The position numbers were made by a program, and so were the translations under genes. Under the pieces are notes generated by a model. It saw only the letters and a program-made list of their open reading frames with translations. It ran no database searches and was not told the origin of the DNA. Positions 15,734 through 22,165 of a DNA stretch of 22,165 bases are shown piece by piece. Source of the stretch: CAZTQN01 sp964615765 (GTDB taxonomy: Bacteria; Planctomycetota; Phycisphaerae; Phycisphaerales; UBA1924); the NCBI GenBank assembly GCA_964615765.1, contig CAZTQN010000049.1, forward strand, positions 1 to 22,165, given 5' to 3'. Position 1 is the first letter of the stretch. Each line of letters begins with the position of its first letter.

Positions 15734-16420
15734 ATGGTCGCCGCAGGTTCAAACTTGGCGTTGGGGCTGGGGCTATACACGCCGACGCAGGCTGCGTACA
15801 TGGCGCGCGTTCCCGTGGCGACGATTACTCGGTGGGTGCATGGCTCCCCAAAGCGTGCGTCGGCGATGCGCAGCCAGTTGCCCGACGACCAAGACAAGAC
15901 GGTGACGTTCCTCGACTTCGTGCAGACGATGGCCATCCGGTCGATCCGCCGCGAAAAGAAGATCCCGCTGGCGAAGATACGCGACTTCATCATGGCGGTC
16001 GAAAGCCGCTACGGCATCACGTATCCGTTTGCGCGTCAGCACAAGACCTATCTCTTCGACAACGAGCTGGTGCTGAGCACAAATGGCCAGCTGATTGAAG
16101 TGACGGGGAAGTACAAGGACCAACCGCTCATCCGTCAAGTGGTTGAGTTGTACATGGATCACCTGTCTTTCGACCCCGCATCACACCTGGCGTCGGCGTA
16201 CCAACCGATGCGAGAAGGTGAGCGGTACGTGTTGATCGATCCGACCAAGCGGCTTGGTCAACCACTGGTGATGCCCTGCGGCTATAGCGTGGGCGCGCTT
16301 ATCGAGTCCGTGAAGGCGGAAGGGTCCGCCGCCGCCGCTGCGGACGTGAACGGCGTGGAGGAGGCCGATGTCCGCTTGGCGCAGCGGTATGACGACCACC
16401 TGGCCGGCGTGGCCGCGTGA
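15734..16420 (+). CDS. probable antitoxin (HTH, VapB45/DUF433-like) of a PIN toxin pair
   Basis: The 228-residue protein begins with LGLGLYTPTQAAYMARVPVATITRWVHG (about 10-37), a winged/MerR-like helix-turn-helix that could bind the operon's own promoter. A middle region follows (FLDFVQTMAIRSIRREKKIPLAKIRDFIMAVESRYGITYPFA), and then a beta-rich segment (HKTYLFDNELVLSTNGQLIEVTGKYKDQPLIRQVVELYMDHLSF). The order HTH, then FVQTMAIRSIRREKKIPL, is what I know from VapB45/DUF433-type antitoxins. The ATG at 15734 is preceded by GAAGGA with 10 nt spacing; a TTG at 15701 would add 11 residues. It overlaps the next gene by 4 nt, so the pair is translationally coupled. Neutralisation of the toxin is inferred from arrangement. 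Confidence 0.72.
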   Translation: MVAAGSNLALGLGLYTPTQAAYMARVPVATITRWVHGSPKRASAMRSQLPDDQDKTVTFLDFVQTMAIRSIRREKKIPLAKIRDFIMAVESRYGITYPFARQHKTYLFDNELVLSTNGQLIEVTGKYKDQPLIRQVVELYMDHLSFDPASHLASAYQPMREGERYVLIDPTKRLGQPLVMPCGYSVGALIESVKAEGSAAAAADVNGVEEADVRLAQRYDDHLAGVAA

Positions 16421-16839
16421 AGTTGCTCGTCGATGAGTGCATCGGCAAGCGCATCCACGATCACGTCGCGAGCATTCTGGCGCTCTGCCAACCGCCGATA
16501 GAGTGCGTGCATCTGCTGGAGTTCACCCAGCGGCAGGGCGAGGCCGACGAAGTCTGGATTCCAAGGGCGGCTGAGCAGCGGATGATCATCGTCACCGGCG
16601 ACTCTGGCAGAGGAAAGTACGGCGCGCCGCTGCACCTGCTTGCGCCGAAGTACGGCGTCACCGGTGTGTACTTCAGTGGCAAGCTGTGCCAGCGATCCGG
16701 CGCGGACAAGGGTCGCGCGATTCTCTCGGTGTTTCCTGAGCGGTGGCAGACGGTGGCGAGCGCCGTCCCGGGCAGCAGGTTCAGGATCCAGATGACTGCC
16801 GCGGGCTTCGGCTTGAAGGCCTGGCCTCTGCCGGCCTAG
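16417..16839 (+). CDS. probable toxin, PIN-like domain protein of the VapC45 type
   Basis: The 140-residue protein opens with KLLVDECIGKRI, giving the acidic pair Asp6/Glu7 of PIN-like nucleases. GEADEVWIPRAAEQRMIIVTGD supplies a second acidic cluster (Glu42, Asp44, Glu45) and Asp62. The DEVWIPxAAxxxxIIVTGD pattern matches the DVEWIPELAxxGWVVISGD signature of VapC45-type PIN-like domains. Such proteins are expected to cut RNA with bound metal ions. It starts at GTG 16417, sharing GTGA with the stop of the antitoxin gene. The C-terminal part (LSVFPERWQTVASAV and beyond) is not distinctive. The direct RNA target is unknown, and activity is inferred from family and operon layout. Confidence 0.72.
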   Translation: MKLLVDECIGKRIHDHVASILALCQPPIECVHLLEFTQRQGEADEVWIPRAAEQRMIIVTGDSGRGKYGAPLHLLAPKYGVTGVYFSGKLCQRSGADKGRAILSVFPERWQTVASAVPGSRFRIQMTAAGFGLKAWPLPA

Positions 16840-16884
16840 GTCTTGGGCTTATCCAGCCTGTCGATTGCTCCAGCCGCGACGGCG

Positions 16885-16921
16885 CGGGTTGGGCGGGCAA
16901 GGATGCGGCGTGCCCAACCCG
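16885..16921 (+). promoter_or_regulatory. inverted repeat enclosing the tmk ribosome binding site and touching its start codon
   Basis: CGGGTTGGGC (16885-16894) and GCCCAACCCG (16912-16921) are perfect 10 bp arms around a 17 nt loop. The loop carries AAGGA (16899-16903) and the first two bases of the GTG start (16910-16912); the last G is paired. No T-tract follows, so a role at translation start is more likely than termination. Confidence 0.5.
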
Positions 16922-17653
16922 CCCGCGTCCAGTCATCGCTCATCCGACCCGCCGGGGCTGGCCCCGGGCGTCGCCCGCGCGCTCTCCGGGCGCTTCCTGG
17001 CCTTTGAAGGCCCGGACGGCTCGGGCAAGAGCACGCAGTTCCGGCGGCTGGCGGGGGCGCTGCGGGCCCACGGCGTGGAGCCGTTCGAGGTCCGCGAGCC
17101 GGGGGGCACGCCGGTGGGCGAGCGCATCCGCCAGCACATCGTGCTCGCGAAGGCCGACGAGGGCCTGGAGATGACCGTCCGCTGCGAGATGCTGCTGTAC
17201 ATGGCGTCGCGGGCGGAGTTGGTGGAGCGGCGGATTCGCCCCGCGCTGGCGTCGGGGCGGACGGTGCTGGCGGATCGGTACGTGGCGAGCACGCTGGCGT
17301 ATCAGGGCGCGGCGGGCGGGCTGGCGAGCGCGGATATCGCCGCGGTCGCGCGGGTCGCAACAAGGAACCTCTTGCCGGATCTGTACGTGGTGTTTGACAT
17401 CGACGAGGTGTCGGCGTCGCGCCGGCTGAGCCCGCTGCTGGACCGGATGGAGGCGAAGGGGGCGGAGTTTCACCGGCGCGTGCGGCAGGGGTACTTGGAC
17501 CAGGCCCGCGCGGATCCGGCGAGGTACATCGTCGTCGATGCGCGTGGGAACGAGGATCAGGTGTGGGCGCTGCTGGTGGCGGCGATCAGCGAACGGGCGC
17601 CGGAGTTGCCGGCGCGGATGGTGCCCGTGGGTGCGGACCCGCGCGGGCGGTGA
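16910..17653 (+). CDS. tmk: thymidylate kinase
   Basis: Tmk phosphorylates dTMP to dTDP. The product has the P-loop FLAFEGPDGSGKSTQFRRLAGAL (about 29-51), the REPGGTPVGERIR motif, the DRYVASTLAYQGAAGGL motif and LPDLYVVFDIDEVSASRR with the LID region. YLDQARADPARYIVVDA follows as usual. It is about 247 residues; bacterial homologs are near 210. The excess is an N-terminal Pro/Ser-rich stretch of about 25 residues and a short C-terminal tail. I chose GTG at 16910 because AAGGA lies 6 nt upstream; a start nearer the P-loop is possible. It follows the toxin gene by 70 nt on the same strand and may be read from that promoter as well. Confidence 0.95.
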   Translation: MPNPPASSHRSSDPPGLAPGVARALSGRFLAFEGPDGSGKSTQFRRLAGALRAHGVEPFEVREPGGTPVGERIRQHIVLAKADEGLEMTVRCEMLLYMASRAELVERRIRPALASGRTVLADRYVASTLAYQGAAGGLASADIAAVARVATRNLLPDLYVVFDIDEVSASRRLSPLLDRMEAKGAEFHRRVRQGYLDQARADPARYIVVDARGNEDQVWALLVAAISERAPELPARMVPVGADPRGR

Positions 17654-17668
17654 CGGTGTGACGGCGGG

Positions 17669-17986
17669 TCACTGGCCGCGCGACGCGACGGCGTGCGCGA
17701 AGATGACGACGACCAGGTAGGACGCGACGGCCAGGCCGATCATCCCGATGATGATCTGCAGGGTCATCACGAGCACCTGGCGCGGGAGTTGGGCCAGGTC
17801 CTTGACGCGGACGGCCTTGTACACCAGCGAGACGCCCAGCGCCATCGGGATGAGCATCAGCCACCAGACCGAGTGGAGTTCCAGCGGGTCAAGGAAGGGG
17901 CGGAAGGGCGGGCGCGGCAGGGCGGGGGCGGATTGCGCCAGCGTCAAGGCGTGCATCGGGAGTTGTGTGAGCCGGGCGTCGGGCAT
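17669..17986 (-). CDS. small membrane protein of unknown function, two predicted TM segments
   Basis: The 105-residue protein has a Pro-rich N-terminus, then two hydrophobic segments: SVWWLMLIPMALGVSLVYKAV (about 39-59) and VLVMTLQIIIGMIGLAVASYLVVVIFAHAV (about 72-101). A short basic loop (RVKDLAQLPRQ) lies between them. I chose the ATG at 17986; an internal ATG at 17956 is possible and neither has a clear ribosome binding site. It begins 15 nt after the stop of the membrane protein upstream (18002-18595), so the two are probably co-transcribed. It converges on tmk. I do not recognise the family. Confidence 0.65.
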   Translation of the reverse strand: MPDARLTQLPMHALTLAQSAPALPRPPFRPFLDPLELHSVWWLMLIPMALGVSLVYKAVRVKDLAQLPRQVLVMTLQIIIGMIGLAVASYLVVVIFAHAVASRGQ

Positions 17987-18001
17987 CGGTCGGTGGTGGG
18001 A

Positions 18002-18595
18002 TTACAGGCGGCTGAACTCCGGGGCCTTGGCGGCGGAGCGGTGCCGGTTGAACGCCGCGTCGATGATGACGATGAGGTTCATGAACCCGGCGATGGTGGT
18101 GAACAGGGTGCCGAGTTCGCGCATGCGGCCGACGCCCTTGATGTAGGGCGGGTAGGCGGGGGAGACGACGGTGCCGTTGGGCAGGGTGGCGCGGGGCACG
18201 CCCTGGGCGTCCATGGCGATGGGGACGGGCACGCCGCCCGGGGCGCGGTACTCGTTGGGCAGGGCGCTGCGGATGCGGAGGAAGGAGTTGCCGACGGACT
18301 CCTGGACTTTGAAGTGATGCTGGTGGATGTAGTCAACGCCGAAGGCGATTGGGCCGTTCAGGGCCTGGCCCAGGAACCAGTTGAAGTCTTCGCGGCGGTC
18401 GATGCAGGAAATGCCGCCGACGAAGAGCCCGGTGGTGAAGAGGAACAGAACGCCGGCGGCGATGATGGCGGCCCGCTTGGTGTGCCCGAGGTAGGCGTGG
18501 CCGAGGCCTGGGAAAATGATGGCGAGCACCGCGGCGACGGGTTGGAACGGCTCGGCCGCGTGGGCGGCGTGCGGTGTTGGTGTGGCGGTCGACAT
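18002..18595 (-). CDS. membrane protein resembling planctomycete DUF6677
   Basis: The 197-residue protein starts after an Ala/His/Pro-rich stretch with FQPVAAVLAIIFPGLGHAYLGHTKRAAIIAAGVLFLFTTGLFVGGI, two helices around a GLGHAYLGxxxRA turn similar to TM2-domain proteins. A soluble middle part (HHFKVQESVGNSF, then PAYPPYIKGVGRMRELG) leads to a third hydrophobic segment, LFTTIAGFMNLIVIIDAAF. I recall this arrangement from a planctomycete family labelled DUF6677, but I cannot verify it. The frame is open well upstream to 19078, but the sequence there is low-complexity and the ATG at 18595 begins the conserved part. Its function is unknown. Confidence 0.72.
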   Translation of the reverse strand: MSTATPTPHAAHAAEPFQPVAAVLAIIFPGLGHAYLGHTKRAAIIAAGVLFLFTTGLFVGGISCIDRREDFNWFLGQALNGPIAFGVDYIHQHHFKVQESVGNSFLRIRSALPNEYRAPGGVPVPIAMDAQGVPRATLPNGTVVSPAYPPYIKGVGRMRELGTLFTTIAGFMNLIVIIDAAFNRHRSAAKAPEFSRL

Positions 18596-18848
18596 CGTGC
18601 GGGGTGAGGCCCGTGGGGCCGGGCGGGCGCGAGGCGGCGGAGTGTACGGGTGCACCGGCGCAAGGGAAGGCCGGTGGGTGTGTGACGGGCGGGCTGGGCG
18701 CGGGGGCACTCGCCTCGTGCCGGTCGCGTGCATACAACGGGCGTGCTGCGGGGTCCTTGAGACCGGCATGTGGTCTCCCCGCGGCAACAGGATCCGTCGC
18801 CCCGCCGCCTTCCGGCTCGGGCGCAACATCGAGAAGGCGAGGGCGCAG

Positions 18849-19331
18849 ATGACGGGGAACGCAGGCACGATGCGGCGCGTGGCGGGGTTCGATCGGGGGA
18901 TCTGCCGGTCGCACGCGGACACAGGGACGGGGGCGGCGGTCGAGGCGGACAGCTTCTGGAGCGGCGGGCTTGAGCCGTCGTCCGGCGTGATGGTGCTGGA
19001 CGCGGAAGACGCGGCGGTCGCGCTCGAAGCGGGCGGGATGTGCGCGTGGACGGACGTTCGCGCCGACGACGACGCCAAGGGCGGCGACGAGGAGGCGGAC
19101 GCCGAGGAGGGCGAGGACTTCGAGGAAGAAGAGGAAGAGGACGAGTTCGAGGACGAAGACGAGGAGGACGAGGCGGGGGATGAGGACGAGGAGGAAGAGG
19201 AGGACGGGGAGGAGGATGAGGACTCCGACGAGTTTGAGGAGGACGAAGACGAACTGTTCGAGGACGACGACGAAGAGTCGGAGGACTTCGAAGAGGGCGT
19301 GGACGATGAGGACGAGGACGACGAGTATTGA
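18849..19331 (+). CDS. possible acidic-tail protein (Asp/Glu-rich)
   Basis: From about 19060 to the stop at 19331 the plus strand encodes some 85 residues that are almost all Asp and Glu, with scattered Phe and Ser and the end DDEDEDDEY. Codons mix GAG, GAA, GAC and GAT in a natural way and there is one clean stop. The two other rightward frames give Arg/Thr-rich or interrupted products, and the opposite strand gives Arg/Pro-rich or hydrophobic ones. Before the tail lies a nondescript stretch (about 70 residues, including VMVLDAEDAAVALEAGGMCAWTDV). The start is uncertain: I give the ATG at 18849, which has GAGGG 6 nt upstream, but 18768 is also possible. Whether this is a real gene is not settled. 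Acidic tails of this type bind basic partners or metal. Confidence 0.42.
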   Translation: MTGNAGTMRRVAGFDRGICRSHADTGTGAAVEADSFWSGGLEPSSGVMVLDAEDAAVALEAGGMCAWTDVRADDDAKGGDEEADAEEGEDFEEEEEEDEFEDEDEEDEAGDEDEEEEEDGEEDEDSDEFEEDEDELFEDDDEESEDFEEGVDDEDEDDEY

Positions 19332-19403
19332 GCGTCGCCGGCACGCCCGGGGTGGGTAACACGGGGGCCGGCGCCGCGTCGCCTTCACGCGGAGTGGCCC
19401 CCG

Positions 19404-19892
19404 ATGGCTCAGAACAATCCGGGCGTGCGTCTTTCTGGGACCTTGGGCGGTGATCGCCGCGGCGGGGGCGGGGCGTCGTCGCCAGAGCCTTCGCCGACGC
19501 GTGCGGACAGTCCGGCCGAGGTCGATCGGCGTTCGGGGCTGGACCGGCGCGCGGTGGCGGCGGAACTGAATGAGGACGGGTCGGACACGGGGCTGGAGCG
19601 TCGGCGTGGGCCGGGGCGGCGGCGGACGGACTTCAACCGGGCCGCGGAGGAGGGGGAACTGACGCCCGAGCAGTTCCTGTTCGTGAAGGCGATCGACGCG
19701 TTCAAGATCGCGAACAACAAGATGTATCCGACGTGGACGGACGTGCTGGAGGTGGTGCGGCTGCTGGGGTATCGCAAGACCCAGCCGAGCCAGCTCAATA
19801 TCCGGTCCGCCGAGGACTGGACCGAGGCGCCCGATGCGCTGAGCAAGGTGCGCTCGAAGCCGGGGCACCCGGAGATGCGCGACGCGGCGTGA
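19404..19892 (+). CDS. small protein with two DRR-type Arg-rich motifs and a conserved C-terminal helix pair, unknown function
   Basis: The 162-residue protein has a Gly/Ser/Pro-rich start, then VDRRSGLDRRAV (40-51) and, after a spacer, LERRRGPGRRRTDF (64-77), two copies of an RRxGxxRR motif. The C-terminal half is well ordered: LTPEQFLFVKAIDAFKIANNKMYPTWTDVLEVVRLLGYRK looks like two or three helices around a Tyr-Pro-Thr turn and is probably the conserved domain. GGAG lies 9 nt before the ATG at 19404. RRxGxDRR motifs occur near PilZ-type c-di-GMP binding sites, but no PilZ domain is visible here, so I draw no function from it. Confidence 0.7.
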   Translation: MAQNNPGVRLSGTLGGDRRGGGGASSPEPSPTRADSPAEVDRRSGLDRRAVAAELNEDGSDTGLERRRGPGRRRTDFNRAAEEGELTPEQFLFVKAIDAFKIANNKMYPTWTDVLEVVRLLGYRKTQPSQLNIRSAEDWTEAPDALSKVRSKPGHPEMRDAA

Positions 19893-19948
19893 GGCCGTGA
19901 GCTTGATGCCCGTGCCCCCCCCACCCCCCACTGCCGCCGGCGTGATGG

Positions 19949-21007
19949 TTACGCCACCGGCACGGGGCGTTGGCGATCGAGCGATTCGCGTTCGGCTTCG
20001 AGGATGCGGGTGACGGCGACGGCGTCGTCGATGGTGGCGGTGAGTTCGTCGTTCCGCAAGCCGCGGGTGATGGACTCGACCAGGTGGCGCATCTGCGCGG
20101 CCCACGGGGATTCGGGCGTGGTGGATTCGGACGGCGGGGAGCCGGCCTGGGCGGTTTCGGCGTAGACGCGGAGGCCGGGGGACTCGTCGCCGATGCGGCG
20201 GGAGTCGAACGCCATCGAGCCGCGTTCGAAGGCGACGGCGAAGGTCATGCGGAAAGGGAAGGGCGGGGTGAAATCCTGCCCGGCGTGGGCGACGACGTGC
20301 GTCGGCCCGCCGCGTGAGGTGTCGAAGCGATAGATCGTCGTGACGTGGGCCGGGGTGCCGACGCAGACGACTTCTTCCGGGCGGCCGAAGAGCCAGAAGA
20401 TGATGTCGGCGTCGTGGACGTGCAGGTCGAAGAGGGTGCCGCCGGAGCGGGCGATGTCGGTGTAGAACGGCGTGTTCCACGACGGCGGGCAGCCGAGACG
20501 CTCGAAGGCGGCGCTGCGGACGGGGCCGAGGCGCTGGGTGTCGACCGCGGCTTTGAGGTCCGTCCAGCCGGGCCAGAATCGCATGCACATGGCGGGCATG
20601 CACAGGCGCTGCGTGCGGTAGGCGGTCTCGGCGAGTTGGCGGACGTCGGTCGAGTCGAGCGCGATGGGCTTCTCGCACAGCACGTGCTTGCCGGCCTTGA
20701 GAGCCGCGGCGGCAAGATCGACGTGCGTGTCCGTCGGCGTGGCGATGACGACGAGGTCGACGTGCGGGTCGTCGATCAGGCGGCGGGCGTCGGTGTGGAC
20801 GGTGACGTCGGCGGGATCGAAGAGCGCGGCGCCGGGCGCGGCGTCGATGGCGAGCGGGGGCGTAACGCGGCCGGTGACGCGGTCGGGCGAGCGATCGCAG
20901 ACCGCTGAGAGGCGGACGTCGACGCCGAGGGCGCGGAGTTCGGCGACGGCCCGCGCGTGGGTTTGCCCGATGAAGCCCAGACCGATGACGCCGACGTTGA
21001 CGGTCAT
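19949..21007 (-). CDS. Gfo/Idh/MocA family oxidoreductase
   Basis: The 352-residue enzyme has an N-terminal Rossmann fold (VNVGVIGLGFIGQTHARAV, with GLGFIG at 9-14), a second strand (VDLVVIATPTDTHVDLAAAALKAGKHVLCEKPIALD) and the family hallmark EKP at 112-114. The C-terminal domain begins near GPVRSAAFERL and contains SGGTLFDLHVHDADIIFWLFG, with the His usually placed in the active site. It should use NAD(P) to oxidise or reduce a sugar or inositol derivative; the substrate cannot be told from sequence. The ATG at 21007 gives the standard N-terminus. It is divergent from the SUKH gene, with a 14 bp palindrome in the shared gap. Confidence 0.93.
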   Translation of the reverse strand: MTVNVGVIGLGFIGQTHARAVAELRALGVDVRLSAVCDRSPDRVTGRVTPPLAIDAAPGAALFDPADVTVHTDARRLIDDPHVDLVVIATPTDTHVDLAAAALKAGKHVLCEKPIALDSTDVRQLAETAYRTQRLCMPAMCMRFWPGWTDLKAAVDTQRLGPVRSAAFERLGCPPSWNTPFYTDIARSGGTLFDLHVHDADIIFWLFGRPEEVVCVGTPAHVTTIYRFDTSRGGPTHVVAHAGQDFTPPFPFRMTFAVAFERGSMAFDSRRIGDESPGLRVYAETAQAGSPPSESTTPESPWAAQMRHLVESITRGLRNDELTATIDDAVAVTRILEAERESLDRQRPVPVA

Positions 21008-21010
21008 GGG

Positions 21011-21024
21011 CGAGCGTACGCTCG
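21011..21024. promoter_or_regulatory. 14 bp perfect palindrome between divergent genes
   Basis: CGAGCGTACGCTCG is self-complementary and begins 4 nt upstream of the oxidoreductase start codon, in the 45 bp gap before the SUKH gene. It could be an operator or a hairpin in the leader RNA; nothing else in the window repeats it. Confidence 0.4.
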
Positions 21025-21052
21025 GACAACGTGTGTTGTGAGGGAGCTACGC

Positions 21053-21988
21053 ATGTCTGAGTTTGAGCCGAGTCTTGAGTCCATCCAAGCGGAACTTGAG
21101 CGGGCGGTCCCGACCGGTGCTCGCCCGGAGACCGGAAAAAACTCGCTGATCGGTCTTCCTCGGTTTTGCCGCGGAATACCGCCGTCTTATCTCGCGTTCG
21201 TTCAACTGCCTGGAGCCTCCCACCTTGGTGAGTGGCGGATCTTGGACATCAGCGATTCCACGAGATACGAGACCCAGGCGGTGAATCACCACGGCAAAAT
21301 TGTCTTGAAGTACCACGAAAGTCGCTACTTCCCCATCATCATGCTTGGAGACGGCGGGTTTCTTGCGCTGGACGTTCGCCGAAAGAGCAAGGGCGATTGC
21401 CCTGTGGTGCTCTGGCTCCCGAGCCTTGCCAGCGCGAAACACAGCATGCCGGAAGTGCATCCGAGATTTGCCGAGTTTGCCCAGAGATACCTGCGGGCTC
21501 CGGCGCTGTCCTTTGAGACACGCCGAGCACCTCGCCTTACCAGCACGGCGATCGATGACGTTTGCGCGTATCTCCGACTCGTGCCGCGGGTTCAAGTGGG
21601 GCGCGCGCCGACATCCGCAGAGCTCGCACAACTTGACACGGTGCTCGCGGGACGTGCGGGGACGTATCGCCGGTTTGTTGAGCTCTGTGGGCACGCGGTC
21701 CTGTGCGGAAGCGTGGAGGCCGTGTTCGGATTGACCGACGACAGGGCGTACAACCTACTGCAGCGGCGGCACGGCGTGAGAGAGTGGGGTGACGCTAGAG
21801 AACGCCTACTGCCGATCGCCGACGACGGCATGGGTGGGTTTTACTGCCTGGACCTGAACCATGACACTGATGGCGACTGCCCTGTGGTGTTGTGGGACCA
21901 CGAGCGATTTGCGACCGGAGCGGCGTCTGTACGCCGAGTTTCGCCATCCTTTTCGCTCTGGCTCGCGAAGCACGCGAAGCGGGCATGA
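21053..21988 (+). CDS. tandem SUKH-domain (SMI1/KNR4-like) protein
   Basis: SUKH proteins often act as immunity proteins against secreted toxins. This 311-residue protein has two related halves. Half one (about 33-121) starts IGLPRFCRGIPPSYLAFVQLPGAS and ends RYFPIIMLGDGGFLALDVRRKSKGDCPVVLW. Half two (about 205-281) ends RLLPIADDGMGGFYCLDLNHDTDGDCPVVLWDHE, the classic SUKH end. The shared GDCPVVLW is nearly identical at DNA level (21391 and 21871 regions). The first half keeps the N-terminal PPxYLxF motif better, the second half keeps the DHE end. AGGGAG lies 6 nt before the ATG at 21053. Its codon use is visibly less GC-biased than its neighbours, consistent with transfer. No cognate toxin is adjacent within the window. 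Confidence 0.78.
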   Translation: MSEFEPSLESIQAELERAVPTGARPETGKNSLIGLPRFCRGIPPSYLAFVQLPGASHLGEWRILDISDSTRYETQAVNHHGKIVLKYHESRYFPIIMLGDGGFLALDVRRKSKGDCPVVLWLPSLASAKHSMPEVHPRFAEFAQRYLRAPALSFETRRAPRLTSTAIDDVCAYLRLVPRVQVGRAPTSAELAQLDTVLAGRAGTYRRFVELCGHAVLCGSVEAVFGLTDDRAYNLLQRRHGVREWGDARERLLPIADDGMGGFYCLDLNHDTDGDCPVVLWDHERFATGAASVRRVSPSFSLWLAKHAKRA

Positions 21989-22038
21989 CATCGCACAGAC
22001 GGTCGCGGCCGGACGCGCGGTTTCCTACCATTTCCGAG

Positions 22039-22165
22039 ATGTCTGCGCCCCTTCGCCGCTACTTTGATAACGCCGCCACGAGCCATCCCAAGCCGCCGGA
22101 GGTGGCGCGGGCGATGGTGGACATGCTGACGCGTGTCGGCGGGCCGGGGCGGGGGGCGTACGCCG
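22039..22165 (+). CDS. 5' part of a cysteine desulfurase-like (aminotransferase class V) gene, cut by the window edge
   Basis: From the ATG at 22039 the frame reads MSAPLRRYFDNAATSHPKPPEVARAM, then VDMLTRVGGPGRGAYA, to the edge. FDNAATSHPKP is the hallmark start of cysteine desulfurase-type class V aminotransferases, and PGRGAYA matches the NPGRGxH-type motif that follows it in one subgroup. The active-site Lys and Cys lie beyond the window, so the substrate class cannot be fixed. The ribosome binding site is weak. Confidence 0.82.
   Translation, partial: MSAPLRRYFDNAATSHPKPPEVARAMVDMLTRVGGPGRGAYA

Noticed and set aside
18333..21029. Leftward frame of 898 codons spanning several genes
   Set aside because: Arg/Pro/His-rich translation without domains; it is a shadow of the oxidoreductase and the genes next to it in GC-rich DNA.

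Overview
The window is about 22 kb of high-GC, gene-dense bacterial chromosome, and both ends cut through genes. I infer a planctomycete, most likely of the Phycisphaerae type. The grounds are the palindromic REP-like repeats with a GCCCACGGGC core, an IS200/RAYT-like protein set among those repeats, a short membrane protein resembling a planctomycete family (DUF6677-like), and a murE-murF-mraY cluster without the rest of the dcw genes. No 16S rRNA or other marker is present, so the assignment rests on pattern recognition.

Layout. 1-330: the 5' part of a leftward Gly/Ser-rich gene with a good sigma70-type promoter. 331-790: no gene seen, but a five-copy tandem array of about 35 bp REP-like units and further hairpins. 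791-1941: clpS and a RAYT-like HUH protein gene bracketed by REP hairpins. 1954-4863 (leftward): a degenerate response-regulator-like receiver gene, groES, a 67-residue unknown gene and groEL. The unknown gene sits between two (GGCACTR)4 heptamer arrays, and groEL is followed by REP hairpins with T-tracts that look like terminators. 5084-8054 (rightward): rmuC and a secreted trypsin-like protease with a helical C-terminal half. 8230-13090 (leftward): murE, murF and mraY, giving meso-DAP addition, D-Ala-D-Ala addition and lipid I formation; the 3' side carries AT-richer heptamer repeats and a perfect 31 bp direct repeat.

13198-14842 (rightward) is a complete regulatory unit: promoter, SAM-I-clan riboswitch, a hairpin that encloses the ribosome binding site and start codon, a cystathionine gamma-synthase-like PLP enzyme, and an intrinsic terminator. 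gmk follows on the other strand. 15617-16839 is a two-gene toxin-antitoxin-like operon (HTH antitoxin, PIN-like VapC45-type toxin) with its own promoter and a 4 nt gene overlap. tmk comes next, with its start inside a 10 bp inverted repeat. The right end holds two small membrane proteins, a very acidic putative protein, a small protein with two Arg-rich DRR-type motifs, a Gfo/Idh/MocA oxidoreductase, a tandem SUKH (SMI1/KNR4-like) protein and the start of a cysteine desulfurase-like gene.

Most genes are housekeeping. The accessory features worth a second look are the RAYT/REP neighbourhood, the riboswitch unit, the heptamer-flanked gene inside groES-groEL, the PIN toxin pair and the tandem SUKH protein.
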